Shown: positions 18,666-27,474, counted from the stretch's first letter. The stretch: DNA of 40,101 nt from Comamonas_F sp047606565 (GCA_047606565.1 JASGEH010000174.1:1-40101); one strand, 5' to 3'. Program-made: numbers and translations. Notes: a model not told the origin generated them from the sequence alone.

Positions 18666-20333
18666 TCATGCCTTGGCCCTCACATAGCGACCCGGTGCAT
18701 TTTCGATAGCATCATAGCCATTTCCTCCATAGGATTTCGGCGCAGCAACCTTTTTCCCGCCATGGCTGTGCAGCCAGCGCACCCAGTCCGGCCACCAGCT
18801 GCCGGGGGTCTCAACGGCCTGCTCGCGCCATTGCGCCAGCGTCGGCGGCAGATGCGCATCGGCGCCCGAGGATGCGGGGGCGAGCGTCCAGTAGCTGCGC
18901 TTGCGCCGGGCCGGCGGATTGATCACGCCCGCGATGTGGCCGGAGGCCCCCAGCACGAAGCGCACCGGACCGCTGAGGTGCCGCGTGCTGGCATAGGCGC
19001 TGGCGGCCGGCACGATGTGGTCCTCGCGCGACCCGTACACATAGGCCGGCAGGTCCAGCGCCGACAGATCGACCGGCACGCCACACACCGAGACCCGGCC
19101 GGGCTGGGCCAGATGATTCTCGAGATAGGTGTGGCGCAGGTACCAGGCGAAGAATGGCCCGGGCAGGTTGGTGGCGTCGCTGTTCCAGTACAGCAGGTCG
19201 AAGGGCGGCGGCGTCTCGCCCTTGAGGTAGTTGCCCACCACGTAGTTCCACACCAGCTCGTTGGGGCGCAGAAAGCTGAAGGTGGCCGCCAGGTCCTGGC
19301 CCTTGAGCACTCCGCCCTCGGCGAACTGCCGCTCGCGCAGGCGCACACTGGCCTCGTCGATGAAGATGTCGAGGATGCCGGTGTCCTCGAAGTCGAGGAA
19401 GGTGGTCAGCAGCGTCAAGCTGGCCACCGGCTTGCGCCGGCGCGCGGCCAGCACCGCCAGCGCCGTGCCCAGCAGCGTGCCGCCGATGCAAAAGCCCAGC
19501 GCGTTGATCTTGCCGCCGCGCCCGTCCTGGCCGCTGATGGCGCGCACCACGTCGATGGCCTGGATCACGCCGTGCGCGACGTAGTCGTCCCAGGTGGCCT
19601 GCGCCAGGCTGGCGTCGGGGTTGCGCCAGCTCATGACGAAGGTGCGCTGGCCCTGCGCGACCGCATGGCGCACCAGCGAGTTCTCGGGCTGCAGGTCCAG
19701 GATGTAGTACTTGTTGATGCACGGCGGCACGATCAGCAGCGGCCGGGCATAGACCTGCTCGGTCAGCGGCCGGTACTCGATGAGCTGGAAGAAGTCGTTC
19801 TCGAAGACCACCGCGCCCTCGGTGACAGCGAGGTTGCGCCCCACCTCGAACACCGTCTCGTCGGTCTGCGACAGATGGCCGCGCCGCAGGTCCTGCAGCA
19901 GGTTGTTCAGGCCACGCGCCAGGCTCTCGCCCTGGGTCTCGACAGCTTTTTCCAGCGCCTCGGGGTTGAGCGCCAGGAAATTGCTGGGCGCCGTGGCATC
20001 GACCCACTGCTGCACCGCGAACTGCAGCCGCGCGCGCGCCTTGGCCTCGGCCTCGACCGCATCGGCCAGACCTTGCAAGGCGCGGGCGTTGGCCTGGTAG
20101 AACGCGGCGGTGCAGGCCGCCAGCGGGCTGCGCCGCCAGGACTCGGCCGCGAACCGGCGATCGGCGCGCGCCGATGCCCCCCCGGCCGGCGCCGCATCCG
20201 CGCCGGCGGGCGCCCACAGGGACGACAGGGCCTGGATATCGGCCAGGTAGCGCTGCCGCACGGCCTCCAGCTTGGCCGCATCGAAGGCCAGGGCCGGCCC
20301 TGCGGTGGTCGGCAGCGTGCCACGGTCGGTCAT
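18666..20333 (-). CDS. phaC: Class I poly(3-hydroxyalkanoate) synthase PhaC
   Basis: Polymerises (R)-3-hydroxyacyl-CoA into PHA at the granule surface. It has 555 residues. The N-terminal region (1-190) is variable and Ala-rich. The catalytic alpha/beta-hydrolase domain has the lipase-like box GFCIGG with nucleophile Cys282, Asp438 in SREDHIVP, and His466 in GASGHIAG. The block SWWPDWVRWL near the C-terminus is typical of class I synthases. The ATG at 20333 has an excellent GGAGGAG upstream; the earlier in-frame ATG at 20348 is part of that ribosome-binding sequence. It is first of phaCAB. No phaP or phaR is in the window. Confidence 0.95.
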   Translation of the reverse strand: MTDRGTLPTTAGPALAFDAAKLEAVRQRYLADIQALSSLWAPAGADAAPAGGASARADRRFAAESWRRSPLAACTAAFYQANARALQGLADAVEAEAKARARLQFAVQQWVDATAPSNFLALNPEALEKAVETQGESLARGLNNLLQDLRRGHLSQTDETVFEVGRNLAVTEGAVVFENDFFQLIEYRPLTEQVYARPLLIVPPCINKYYILDLQPENSLVRHAVAQGQRTFVMSWRNPDASLAQATWDDYVAHGVIQAIDVVRAISGQDGRGGKINALGFCIGGTLLGTALAVLAARRRKPVASLTLLTTFLDFEDTGILDIFIDEASVRLRERQFAEGGVLKGQDLAATFSFLRPNELVWNYVVGNYLKGETPPPFDLLYWNSDATNLPGPFFAWYLRHTYLENHLAQPGRVSVCGVPVDLSALDLPAYVYGSREDHIVPAASAYASTRHLSGPVRFVLGASGHIAGVINPPARRKRSYWTLAPASSGADAHLPPTLAQWREQAVETPGSWWPDWVRWLHSHGGKKVAAPKSYGGNGYDAIENAPGRYVRAKA

Positions 20334-20440
20334 GCGGATCTCCTCCATCTGGATGCAGGCGCCTGCGGCCGGCCGCGCCGCCTGGGTCGAATCAGTCTAA
20401 CCCCGCCTTGAGTACACCCTCGGGATGGCGGCATCCCGAA

Positions 20441-21418
20441 TCACCCTGGGTGGCCGCCCTGCAGCGCTGCCGTGTCGGGCTGCCCCACCACGCTGCCGGC
20501 CGCGGCCTCGATCCAGACACAGGCTGCCATCCGGCCGGTGGTCCCGCGCACGGCGGCATCGCGCCGGTGCGAAAAGAAAAGCGCCGGCCGGCCGTAGGTA
20601 CACCAGTCCGGCGAGCCGTCGTTTCCCGAGACCGACGCCACGCCCAGGCGCGACAGCCGCAAGCGGGCCAGCGTCGGCAGGTCGGCCCAGTATTTCCCGG
20701 GCGCGGCAGCCGGACGGAAACAGCCCTGTCCCTCTGGCCCGAAGGCCGCGCGCACCTCCTCGCCCACCTCGAAGGCGCCAGGGCCGATGCATGGCCCCAG
20801 CCAAGCGACGAGCGGCGAGGCGGTGCGCTGCCGGAGGGCACGCACGGTGGCCTCCAGCACACCATTCCGCACGCCATTCAACACGCCGTCCGGCGCCGGC
20901 CCCGCAGCGACGGGCGCACCCGCCAGACCGCGCCAGCCGGCATGCGCGGCGGCCACCACCCGGCCATCGGCCGAGGCCAGCAGCACCGGCAGACAATCGG
21001 CCACCATGACCACGCAGGCCCGGCCGGGCTGGGCGCTCAAGCTGGCGTCAGCGCGCGCGCCATCGGCCACGCCGGCGGCGCAGTCGACCACGTCGATGCC
21101 ATGCACCTGGTCGAGAAACAGCGGCCAGGGCGCGCCGCGCCGCGCCAGGTAGCGCGCCAGGCGCTGGCGGTTCTCGCGCACATGCACCGGGTCGTCGCCC
21201 ACGTGCGTGCCCAGGTTCATCGCATCCCACGGCGGCGCCGACACCCCGCCGAGCCGGGTGGTGAACACGGCCCGCACGCGCGGCGGCGCCGGCCACGCCG
21301 GCACGATGAAGCCCGGCGGCACCTGGCCGCCAGGACCGGTGGCCTCAGTCGTCACGGAGACAGGTGGATGTGGCGCGTACGGCGAGGCGAGGGAATCGAT
21401 GGGCGTGGCCTGGGACAT
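20441..21418 (-). CDS. pgeF: PgeF/YfiH-family protein (polyphenol oxidase-like, multi-copper fold)
   Basis: Member of the YfiH/YlmD family (DUF152), annotated as polyphenol oxidase or laccase. E. coli YfiH acts on misincorporated amino acids in peptidoglycan precursors, and relatives cleave purine nucleosides. It has 325 residues. Conserved metal/active-site blocks are TTRLGGVS and NLGTHVGDD at the start, LDQVHG, VVMVADCLPVLLA, AAAHAGWRGL with the key His, and the LGPCIGPGAFEVG segment. The ATG at 21418 starts a low-similarity tail of about 45 residues, so a later start is possible. A Gly-rich insert (GPAPDGVLNGVRNGVL) follows the HAGWRG motif. It is divergent from the FAH-family gene. Confidence 0.85.
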   Translation of the reverse strand: MSQATPIDSLASPYAPHPPVSVTTEATGPGGQVPPGFIVPAWPAPPRVRAVFTTRLGGVSAPPWDAMNLGTHVGDDPVHVRENRQRLARYLARRGAPWPLFLDQVHGIDVVDCAAGVADGARADASLSAQPGRACVVMVADCLPVLLASADGRVVAAAHAGWRGLAGAPVAAGPAPDGVLNGVRNGVLEATVRALRQRTASPLVAWLGPCIGPGAFEVGEEVRAAFGPEGQGCFRPAAAPGKYWADLPTLARLRLSRLGVASVSGNDGSPDWCTYGRPALFFSHRRDAAVRGTTGRMAACVWIEAAAGSVVGQPDTAALQGGHPG

Positions 21419-21619
21419 AGTCCGAGTTTAGGCTGCACTTTCGGCCGCGCTTTCAGTCTCGCTGCCGTCGCGCTCGAGGACCTGCCATCGCACGACCGGG
21501 CCCAGGCATCGGGCCGCCGCGCAGCCCATGCAGTCCGCGGAGTCATGGCACACTGCGGGGTGGCCGCGCGGCCGTCGACGGTGGCGGCCCCAGTCCTTGC
21601 TGCCCAGGAGCATTTGCCC

Positions 21620-22324
21620 ATGACCTACGTTTTCTCCCCCGCGCCCGTCGTCACGGTTCCCGTCGAGGGCACGGCGGCGCGGTTTCCCGTGCACCGCGTC
21701 TATTGCGTCGGCCGCAACTACGTCGAGCACGCCCAGGAAATGGGCCACAGCGGGCGCGAAGCGCCGTTCTTCTTCCTCAAGCCCGCCGACGCCGTGCTGG
21801 TGGTGCAGCCGCAGACCACGGCCACGCTGCCCTACCCGAGCGAAACGCAGGACCTGCACCACGAGATCGAGCTGGTCGTGGCCATCGGCCAGGGGGGCGC
21901 CAACATCGCCGTGGCCGACGCCCTGCAGCACGTGTACGGCTACGCGGTCGGTCTGGACATGACGCGGCGCGACCTGCAGGCCCAGGCCAAGAAGCAGGGC
22001 CGCCCCTGGTGCGCGGCCAAGGGTTTCGATCACAGCGCGCCAATCGGGCCGATCACGCCGGCCGCGCAGGCTGGCGACGTGGCGGCCGCGGCCATCTGGC
22101 TGCAGGTCAACGGCCAGGAACGCCAGCACAGCACGGTCGCCCAGCTGATCTGGAACATCGCCGAGACCATCGCGCACATTTCGCGGCTGTGGACGCTGGC
22201 ACCGGGCGATCTCATCTACACCGGCACGCCCGCGGGCGTGGCCGCCGTCTCGCCCGGCGACCTGCTGCATGGCGGCATCGACGGGCTGGGCAGCATCAAC
22301 CTGCAAGTCGCCGAGCGCCCCTGA
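21620..22324 (+). CDS. Fumarylacetoacetate hydrolase-family protein (fumarylpyruvate hydrolase-like)
   Basis: Metal-dependent C-C bond hydrolase of the FAH family, 234 residues. VYCVGRNYVEHAQEMG and FFFLKPADAV open the fold. The metal ligands are expected in HHEIELVVAIG (two Glu) and GLDMTRRD (Asp), and YTGTPAGVAAV closes the active site. The compact length and the first motif resemble fumarylpyruvate hydrolases (NagK) of the gentisate pathway, but no gentisate genes are adjacent, so the substrate remains open. AGGAG lies 10 bases before ATG 21620. The frame is open far upstream, but the family homology starts here. Confidence 0.87.
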   Translation: MTYVFSPAPVVTVPVEGTAARFPVHRVYCVGRNYVEHAQEMGHSGREAPFFFLKPADAVLVVQPQTTATLPYPSETQDLHHEIELVVAIGQGGANIAVADALQHVYGYAVGLDMTRRDLQAQAKKQGRPWCAAKGFDHSAPIGPITPAAQAGDVAAAAIWLQVNGQERQHSTVAQLIWNIAETIAHISRLWTLAPGDLIYTGTPAGVAAVSPGDLLHGGIDGLGSINLQVAERP

Positions 22325-22358
22325 GCGCAACGGTTTCATCCCTCCTCAAGGTACAGCA

Positions 22359-22907
22359 TTGATCCCCAGGCTCATCCACCATTGCCGGCAATGCGGCACG
22401 GCCGTGGCCTACCGCATTCCCGACGACATGGACAGCCGCGAACGCGCGGTCTGCCCGGCGTGCGGCACCGTCCATTACGAGAACCCGCTCAACGTAGTCG
22501 GCACCGTGCCGGTCTGGGAAGACCGCATCCTGCTGTGCCGCCGCAACATCGAGCCGCGCTACGGCAAGTGGACGCTGCCGGCGGGCTTCATGGAGCTGGG
22601 CGAAAGCAGCAGCGAGGGCGCGGCGCGCGAAACCGTCGAGGAAGCCGGCGCGCAGTTCCGCATCGGCCCGCTGTTCAGCCTGCTCAACGTGGTGCGGGTC
22701 GGCCAGGTCCACCTGTTCTACCTGGCGCAGCTCACTGCCGACACCTTCGAGCCCGGGCCGGAAACCATCGAGGCCCGGCTGTTCGCCGAGCATGAGATTC
22801 CCTGGGACGACCTGGCCTTTCGCACCGTGCGCCAGACGCTCGAATGGTATTTCGAGGACCGCGCCCGTGCCCAGGGCTTCGGCGTGCACACCGGCGACAT
22901 TGCCTGA
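22359..22907 (+). CDS. Nudix hydrolase with N-terminal zinc ribbon
   Basis: Hydrolase of nucleoside-diphosphate-linked substrates. A zinc ribbon is formed by C9, C12, C32 and C35 (CRQCG and CPACG). The Nudix box spans residues 76-98: G76, E82, then RETVEEAG with R90, E91, E94 and E95, matching GX5EX7REUXEEXGU. This zinc ribbon plus Nudix architecture is that of NudC-like and ADP-ribose/NADH pyrophosphatase-like proteins, but at 182 residues it lacks the NudC N-terminal domain. The start is placed at TTG 22359, with AAGG upstream, because the first ATG downstream would remove the zinc ribbon. The gap after the FAH-family gene is 34 bases. Confidence 0.85.
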   Translation: MIPRLIHHCRQCGTAVAYRIPDDMDSRERAVCPACGTVHYENPLNVVGTVPVWEDRILLCRRNIEPRYGKWTLPAGFMELGESSSEGAARETVEEAGAQFRIGPLFSLLNVVRVGQVHLFYLAQLTADTFEPGPETIEARLFAEHEIPWDDLAFRTVRQTLEWYFEDRARAQGFGVHTGDIA

Positions 22908-23063
22908 AGCCGTCCCCCCAACGTTACGGCCGGCTCTGCCGCAACGGCAGGCGCGGGCAGTGCGCACCACTTGATCCTTTTTTGGCGCAGAATCCAGGCT
23001 TGCCACAAGCACTTCCCTGGCGCATTGCTTGCTTGAGCCTCACCCAGGCTCCAAGGATCACAG

Positions 23064-23702
23064 ATGCCCCCCACTGCCATGTCCCGCCCTCCTTCCACGC
23101 GCCCGGCGTCGCTGCGCCACGGCCTGTTCGAAGACGTGCAAGCCCTGTTCACGGGCTCGCTGTTCGTCTCGATCACCATGATGCTGTTCGCCCAGGCCGG
23201 CCTGCTGACCGGCAGCACCGCCGGCATCGCTTTCCTGCTGCACTACCTCACCGGCATCTCCTTCGGCAAACTGTTCTTCGCCATCAACCTGCCCTTCTAC
23301 TGGTTTGCCTGGAAGCGCATGGGCCACGTGTTCACGATCAAGACCTTCATCGCCGTGGCGCTGCTGTCGGTGCTGACCGAGATCGGCCCGCATGTCATTC
23401 GTATCGACTACCTCCACCCGCTCTACGCCGCCCTGCTCGGCGGCCTGCTGCTGGGCACGGGCTGCCTGTTCCTGGCCCGGCACCACGCCAGCCTGGGCGG
23501 CGCCACTATCGTCTCGCTCTACTTCCAGGAGCACCTGGGCATCCGGGCCGGCAAGGTGCAGATGGCCATCGACTGCACCATCGTGCTGCTGGCCCTGTTC
23601 GTGGTGCCGCCCGAGCGCGTCGCCTACTCGGTGCTGGCCGCCGTGGTCATGAGCGTGTTCCTGTGGATCAGCCACCGCCCCGGCCGCTACGCGGGCGACT
23701 AG
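23064..23702 (+). CDS. YitT-family membrane protein
   Basis: Integral membrane protein of 212 residues with five or six hydrophobic helices. The GLLTGSTAGIAFLLHYLTG segment (about 46-64) and FFAINLPFYWFAWKRMG match the YitT (DUF161) family, whose function is unknown. AAGGA lies 7 bases upstream of ATG 23064. The gap from the Nudix gene is 156 bases and holds a perfect CTGCCG-CAA-CGGCAG hairpin (22936-22950) without a T tract. It is followed by the phaZ promoter. Confidence 0.8.
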   Translation: MPPTAMSRPPSTRPASLRHGLFEDVQALFTGSLFVSITMMLFAQAGLLTGSTAGIAFLLHYLTGISFGKLFFAINLPFYWFAWKRMGHVFTIKTFIAVALLSVLTEIGPHVIRIDYLHPLYAALLGGLLLGTGCLFLARHHASLGGATIVSLYFQEHLGIRAGKVQMAIDCTIVLLALFVVPPERVAYSVLAAVVMSVFLWISHRPGRYAGD

Positions 23703-23733
23703 CACCCCACCGCCCCATGCTGGAAACCCGCAG

Positions 23734-23761
23734 TTGGCGGCGGGCCGCTGGCTGCTATATT
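23734..23761 (+). promoter_or_regulatory. Sigma-70 promoter for phaZ
   Basis: TTGGCG (-35, 23734-23739) and TATATT (-10, 23756-23761) are separated by 16 bases. Transcription would begin near 23768, leaving a leader of about 30 bases that contains a palindrome and the ribosome-binding site of phaZ. Confidence 0.5.
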
Positions 23762-23770
23762 GACCTTCAT

Positions 23771-23785
23771 TGCTGCTGTGCAGCA
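23771..23785. promoter_or_regulatory. PhaR-like palindromic operator at the phaZ start site
   Basis: TGCTGC-TGT-GCAGCA is a perfect 6-bp inverted repeat with 3-base centre. It contains CTGC-N3-GCAG, the motif reported for the PHA-responsive repressor PhaR. It lies at the predicted +1 region, between the phaZ -10 box and Shine-Dalgarno sequence, where a bound repressor would block transcription. Confidence 0.5.
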
Positions 23786-23799
23786 TCCAGGAAACCCGC

Positions 23800-25188
23800 A
23801 TGCTCTACCAGATCTACGAGTCGCAGCGCGCGCTGATGGAACCGCTGGCCGACTTCGCCCAGGTCGCCTCGCGCTTCCTGAACAACCCGGGCAATGTCTA
23901 CACCCAAACCCCCGTGGCACAGCGCATCGCCGCCGGCTACGACCTGATGTACCGGCTGTTCAAGGACTACGAGAAGCCCCAGTTCGGCATCGACCACATC
24001 ACGCTCGGTGAGCACGACATCGCCGTGGCCGAGCGCACCGTGCTCGACCGGCCCTTTTGCCGCCTGCAGCGCTTCAAGCGCTTCTCCGACGACCCGGTCA
24101 CACTGGCGCGACTCAAGACCCAGCCCGTGGTGCTGATCGTCGCGCCGCTGTCGGGCCACTACGCCACGCTGCTGCGCGACACCGTGCGCGCCCTGCTGCG
24201 CGAGCACAAGGTCTACATCACCGACTGGAAGAACGCGCGCACCGTGCCGCTCAGCGAAGGCGAATTCCACCTCGACGACTACGTCAACGACGTGCAGGAC
24301 TTCATCCGCCACCTCCAGGCCGAACACGGCAACTGCCACGTCATGAGCGTCTGCCAGCCCACCGTGCCGGTGCTCGCCGCCATCTCGCTGATGGCCAGCC
24401 GCGGCGAAACCACGCCGCTGTCCATGGTCATGATGGGCGGCCCCATCGACGCGCGGCGCTCGCCCACGGCCGTCAACAACCTCGCCACGCAGAAAAGCTA
24501 CGAGTGGTTCGAGAACAACCTGATCTACGCCGTGCCGCCCTCCTTCCCCGGCGCCGGCCGGCGGGTCTACCCCGGCTTCCTGCAGCACGCCGGCTTCGTG
24601 GCCATGAACCCCGACCGCCACGCCAGCAGCCACTACGACTACTTCAAGAACCTGCTCAGGGGCGACGAGGATGCGGTGGACAACCATCGCCAGTTCTACG
24701 ACGAGTACAACGCCGTGCTCGACATGGACGCCCACTACTACCTCGAAACCATCCGGGTCGTGTTCCAGGACTTCGCGCTGGTCCACGGCACCTGGGACGT
24801 GAAATCGCCCGACGGCCGCCTCGAACGCGTGCGCCCGCAGGACATCCGGACCACCGCGCTGCTCACCATCGAGGGCGAGCACGACGACATCTCCGGCCAA
24901 GGCCAGACCCAGGCCGCCCACGACCTGTGCAGCGGCCTCGACCCGGCCGACCGCCGGCACTACGAAGTCCAGGGCGCGGGCCACTACGGCATCTTCAGCG
25001 GCCGGCGCTGGCGCGAGAAGGTCTGCCCCGAGATCACCCGCTTCATCCTGGCGCACGATGGCGACGGCCCCATCGGCCAGGCCGAGGGTGACGAGGCCAC
25101 GCTGCCCTCGGACGACCCAACCCCGGCCCAGCGGCGGCGCGCGGCCCGGCCAGCCCAGCCCGCGACGTCTCCTGCCAACGCCGATTAA
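23800..25188 (+). CDS. phaZ: Intracellular polyhydroxyalkanoate depolymerase PhaZ
   Basis: Mobilises stored PHB. It has 462 residues of the intracellular, signal-peptide-free type related to Ralstonia PhaZa. The nucleophile is Cys185 in the lipase-like box SVCQPTVP; acid candidates are Asp362/Asp363 in EGEHDDIS, and His395 is in GAGHYGIFSG. The N-terminus MLYQIYESQRALMEPL is characteristic. A low-complexity tail rich in Ala, Arg and Pro follows residue 420. The ATG at 23800 has AGGAA upstream; an in-frame TTG at 23770 is in the promoter leader and is rejected. It is on the opposite strand from phaCAB, 3.5 kb away. Confidence 0.94.
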   Translation: MLYQIYESQRALMEPLADFAQVASRFLNNPGNVYTQTPVAQRIAAGYDLMYRLFKDYEKPQFGIDHITLGEHDIAVAERTVLDRPFCRLQRFKRFSDDPVTLARLKTQPVVLIVAPLSGHYATLLRDTVRALLREHKVYITDWKNARTVPLSEGEFHLDDYVNDVQDFIRHLQAEHGNCHVMSVCQPTVPVLAAISLMASRGETTPLSMVMMGGPIDARRSPTAVNNLATQKSYEWFENNLIYAVPPSFPGAGRRVYPGFLQHAGFVAMNPDRHASSHYDYFKNLLRGDEDAVDNHRQFYDEYNAVLDMDAHYYLETIRVVFQDFALVHGTWDVKSPDGRLERVRPQDIRTTALLTIEGEHDDISGQGQTQAAHDLCSGLDPADRRHYEVQGAGHYGIFSGRRWREKVCPEITRFILAHDGDGPIGQAEGDEATLPSDDPTPAQRRRAARPAQPATSPANAD

Positions 25189-25246
25189 GGCCTCGCAAGC
25201 GGCGTCTGGCCTCGCTGCGCGGCCCCGGTAAAATCGCCGCTCCCCG

Positions 25247-26074
25247 ATGACGACTGCCCGAAGCACGCCTTTCCGCGCGCCGCACGGCCCGACCGACTTG
25301 CCCACGCCCTCCGCCCTCGCCGCGCGTCTGCTCGACGCGCTGCCCCAAACCCAGTGCACGCGCTGCGGCTACGCCGACTGCGAGGCCTATGCCGTGGCCA
25401 TCGTGGCGGACGGCGCACCCATCAACCAGTGCCCGCCCGGCGGTGACGAAGGCATCGCCCGGCTCGCCGCCCTCACCGGCCGCCCGCGCCTGCCGCTCAA
25501 CACGCTGCACGGCGCCGAGGTGCCCCGGCAGGTGATGTGGATCGACGAGGACTGGTGCATCGGTTGCACGCTGTGCGCCAAGGCCTGCCCGGTCGATGCC
25601 ATCGTGGGCAGCAACAAGCGCATGCACACCATCATCGAGGCGGACTGCACGGGCTGCGAGCTGTGCCTGCCGGCCTGCCCGGTCGACTGCATCGTCACCG
25701 AGGAAGCCACGCCCGGGCGCACCGGCTGGCAGGCCTGGAGCCCCGTCCTGGCCGAGGCTGCGCGCACGCGCTACGCCACGCACCAACAGCGGCTGGAGCA
25801 GGACGCCCCGGGCGAGCGCGCCCGGCGCCTCGGCTCTCTGGCCTCGCGCCCCCAGGCACGAGAAAACGCGCTGGCCGATGGCCCTGCCCCGGCCCCAGCC
25901 GTGGTCTTACCGCCAGCGCCCATCGAAGGCGCATCCAGTTCACCCAGTTGGCCCTACCGGCCGCAGCAGGCCACACCCCTGCCCCACGAGGCCCCGGCGC
26001 GCGCCGGCTGCGGCGACGACAAGCGTGCCGCCATCGCCGCCGCCCTGGCCAAGGCCCGGGCGCGCCGGGCCTGA
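25247..26074 (+). CDS. rnfB: RnfB-type iron-sulfur protein without membrane anchor
   Basis: Ferredoxin-like electron carrier related to the B subunit of Rnf complexes. Cys37, Cys40, Cys45 and Cys62 form the N-terminal Fe-S domain, followed by two classical 4Fe-4S sites: C104/C107/C110/C114 in CIGCTLCAKACP and C134/C137/C140/C144 in CTGCELCLPACP. The 275-residue protein has a soluble start instead of the hydrophobic helix usual in RnfB, and a C-terminal 120-residue tail rich in Ala, Pro and Arg. No rnfA, C, D, G or E is adjacent. A -10-like TAAAAT (25229-25234) lies 12 bases before the ATG, with no Shine-Dalgarno sequence. Confidence 0.88.
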   Translation: MTTARSTPFRAPHGPTDLPTPSALAARLLDALPQTQCTRCGYADCEAYAVAIVADGAPINQCPPGGDEGIARLAALTGRPRLPLNTLHGAEVPRQVMWIDEDWCIGCTLCAKACPVDAIVGSNKRMHTIIEADCTGCELCLPACPVDCIVTEEATPGRTGWQAWSPVLAEAARTRYATHQQRLEQDAPGERARRLGSLASRPQARENALADGPAPAPAVVLPPAPIEGASSSPSWPYRPQQATPLPHEAPARAGCGDDKRAAIAAALAKARARRA

Positions 26075-26104
26075 TCTGCTGCGCGGCGGGGCGGCCCGTC
26101 CGCG

Positions 26105-27355
26105 TCAGCCTGCGCGCGCAGCCACCTGCCGCAGCCGGCGGTCGCGTTTTTCGACCTGGAGCGACCAGGCGAACATCAGCATGCCGCCCAGCGCCAGCGC
26201 GGCGCCGACCCAGGCGGTGGAGGTCCAGCCCAGGCCGGCCGCGATGGTCAGGCCGCCGAGCCAGGCGCCCAGCGCATTGGCGGTGTTGAAGGCCGAATGA
26301 TTGAGCGCCGCCGCCAGGGTCTGGGCGTCGCCAGCCACGTCCATCAGGCGGATCTGCAGCACCGGCCCGATGGCCACCATGGTGCCGATCAGGAACACGT
26401 TCAGGCAGGCCAGCCAGACCCAGTGCGCGGTGAAGCCGAAGGCCAGCAGCACCACGAAAGCCCACAGCAGCAGCCCGCCCATGGTGCGGTTGAGCGACTT
26501 GTCGGCCAGCGGTGGTCCGATCAGGTTGCCGGCCACCATGCCGATGCCGAACAGCGCCAGCACCACGGGCACGCCCTGGATCGACAGGCCGGCGACTTCC
26601 ATCAGGGTCGGCTTGATGTAGCTGTAGACCGAGAACATGCCGCCCAGGCCGATGGCGGCGATGCCCAGCGTCATCCAGACCTGCTTGCGGCGCAGCGCGC
26701 CGAGTTCGCGCAAGGGGCTGGCGGCCGCATCGGCCGGCATGAAGGGCAGCCAGCGCTGGATCAGGACGGCGGCGGCCAGCGCCAGCACACCGACCAGCAC
26801 GAAGGCGTAGCGCCAGCCCAGCACCTGGCCCAGCCAGGCCGCCAGCGGCACGCCGAGCACGGTGGCGGTGGTCAGCCCCAGCATCAGCCAGCCGACGGCG
26901 CGGGCGCGCTGGCCGGGCGGCGCCAGCGCGGCGGCAACCAGCGCGGCGACGCCGAAATAAGTGCCGTGCGGCACGCCCGCCAGGAAACGCAGCGCATTCA
27001 GGCTGAGGTAGCCCGGCGCCAGCGCGCTGGCGAAGTTGCCGGCGGCGAACAGCAGCATCAGCGCGATCAGCAGCAGGCGCCGGGGCCAGCGCGCGCAGGC
27101 CACCGCCAGCACCGGCGCGCCAAGAGTCACCCCCAGCGCGTAGGCGCTGATGACGTGGCCAGCCTGCGGAATGCTGACCTGCAGGCCCTGGGCCACCTCG
27201 GGCAGCAGGCCCATGATGACGAATTCTCCGGTGCCGATGGCGAAGCCGCCGAGCGCCATCGCCAGGATGGCGCGCACGGCCACCCGGGCACGCTGTGTTT
27301 CGCTTTCGACCGTGGTCGTGGCCTGTTCGGCCGCTGGCATCAATCCGCCGCTCAT
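26105..27355 (-). CDS. MFS transporter, AraJ/YdhP-like exporter
   Basis: Major facilitator superfamily protein of 416 residues with 12 predicted membrane helices. The first helix reads ALGGFAIGTGEFVIMGLLPE, typical of the DHA1-type AraJ/YdhP/NepI exporter group (sugars, purine nucleosides or drugs). PHGTYFG and GWRYAFVLVG are further family blocks. The ATG at 27355 has no good Shine-Dalgarno sequence; an ATG at 27340 is the alternative. It is convergent with rnfB (30-base gap). The substrate is unknown. Confidence 0.85.
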   Translation of the reverse strand: MSGGLMPAAEQATTTVESETQRARVAVRAILAMALGGFAIGTGEFVIMGLLPEVAQGLQVSIPQAGHVISAYALGVTLGAPVLAVACARWPRRLLLIALMLLFAAGNFASALAPGYLSLNALRFLAGVPHGTYFGVAALVAAALAPPGQRARAVGWLMLGLTTATVLGVPLAAWLGQVLGWRYAFVLVGVLALAAAVLIQRWLPFMPADAAASPLRELGALRRKQVWMTLGIAAIGLGGMFSVYSYIKPTLMEVAGLSIQGVPVVLALFGIGMVAGNLIGPPLADKSLNRTMGGLLLWAFVVLLAFGFTAHWVWLACLNVFLIGTMVAIGPVLQIRLMDVAGDAQTLAAALNHSAFNTANALGAWLGGLTIAAGLGWTSTAWVGAALALGGMLMFAWSLQVEKRDRRLRQVAARAG

Positions 27356-27445
27356 GATGTGTGGGGGTGTGGGGGTGTGGGGTATCTGGGATCGCGTGGG
27401 GCGGCACGGCACGGCCCCTGTCGCGGGCCGGCGGCGCAAGCCCGG

Positions 27446-27474
27446 ATCATAGTCCTCCGAAACGGCGCGATCAG
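27446..27474 (-). promoter_or_regulatory. Possible promoter of the MFS gene
   Basis: Read on the minus strand, CTGATC (27474-27469) is followed after 17 bases by TATGAT (27451-27446), about 90 bases before the MFS start codon. The -10 match is good (5 of 6) and the -35 is weak (3 of 6). Confidence 0.3.

Noticed and set aside
20355..20366. GCAGGCGCCTGC palindrome upstream of phaC as a PhaR operator
   Set aside because: It lacks the TGCTGC-N3-GCAGCA arrangement and such GC palindromes are expected by chance at this base composition.
20441..21418. Calling the PgeF/YfiH protein a laccase
   Set aside because: The family name is historical; it has none of the multicopper oxidase cupredoxin motifs.
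22936..22950. Hairpin CTGCCG-CAA-CGGCAG as terminator of the Nudix gene
   Set aside because: The nearest T run is about 26 bases further downstream, so it does not form an intrinsic terminator.
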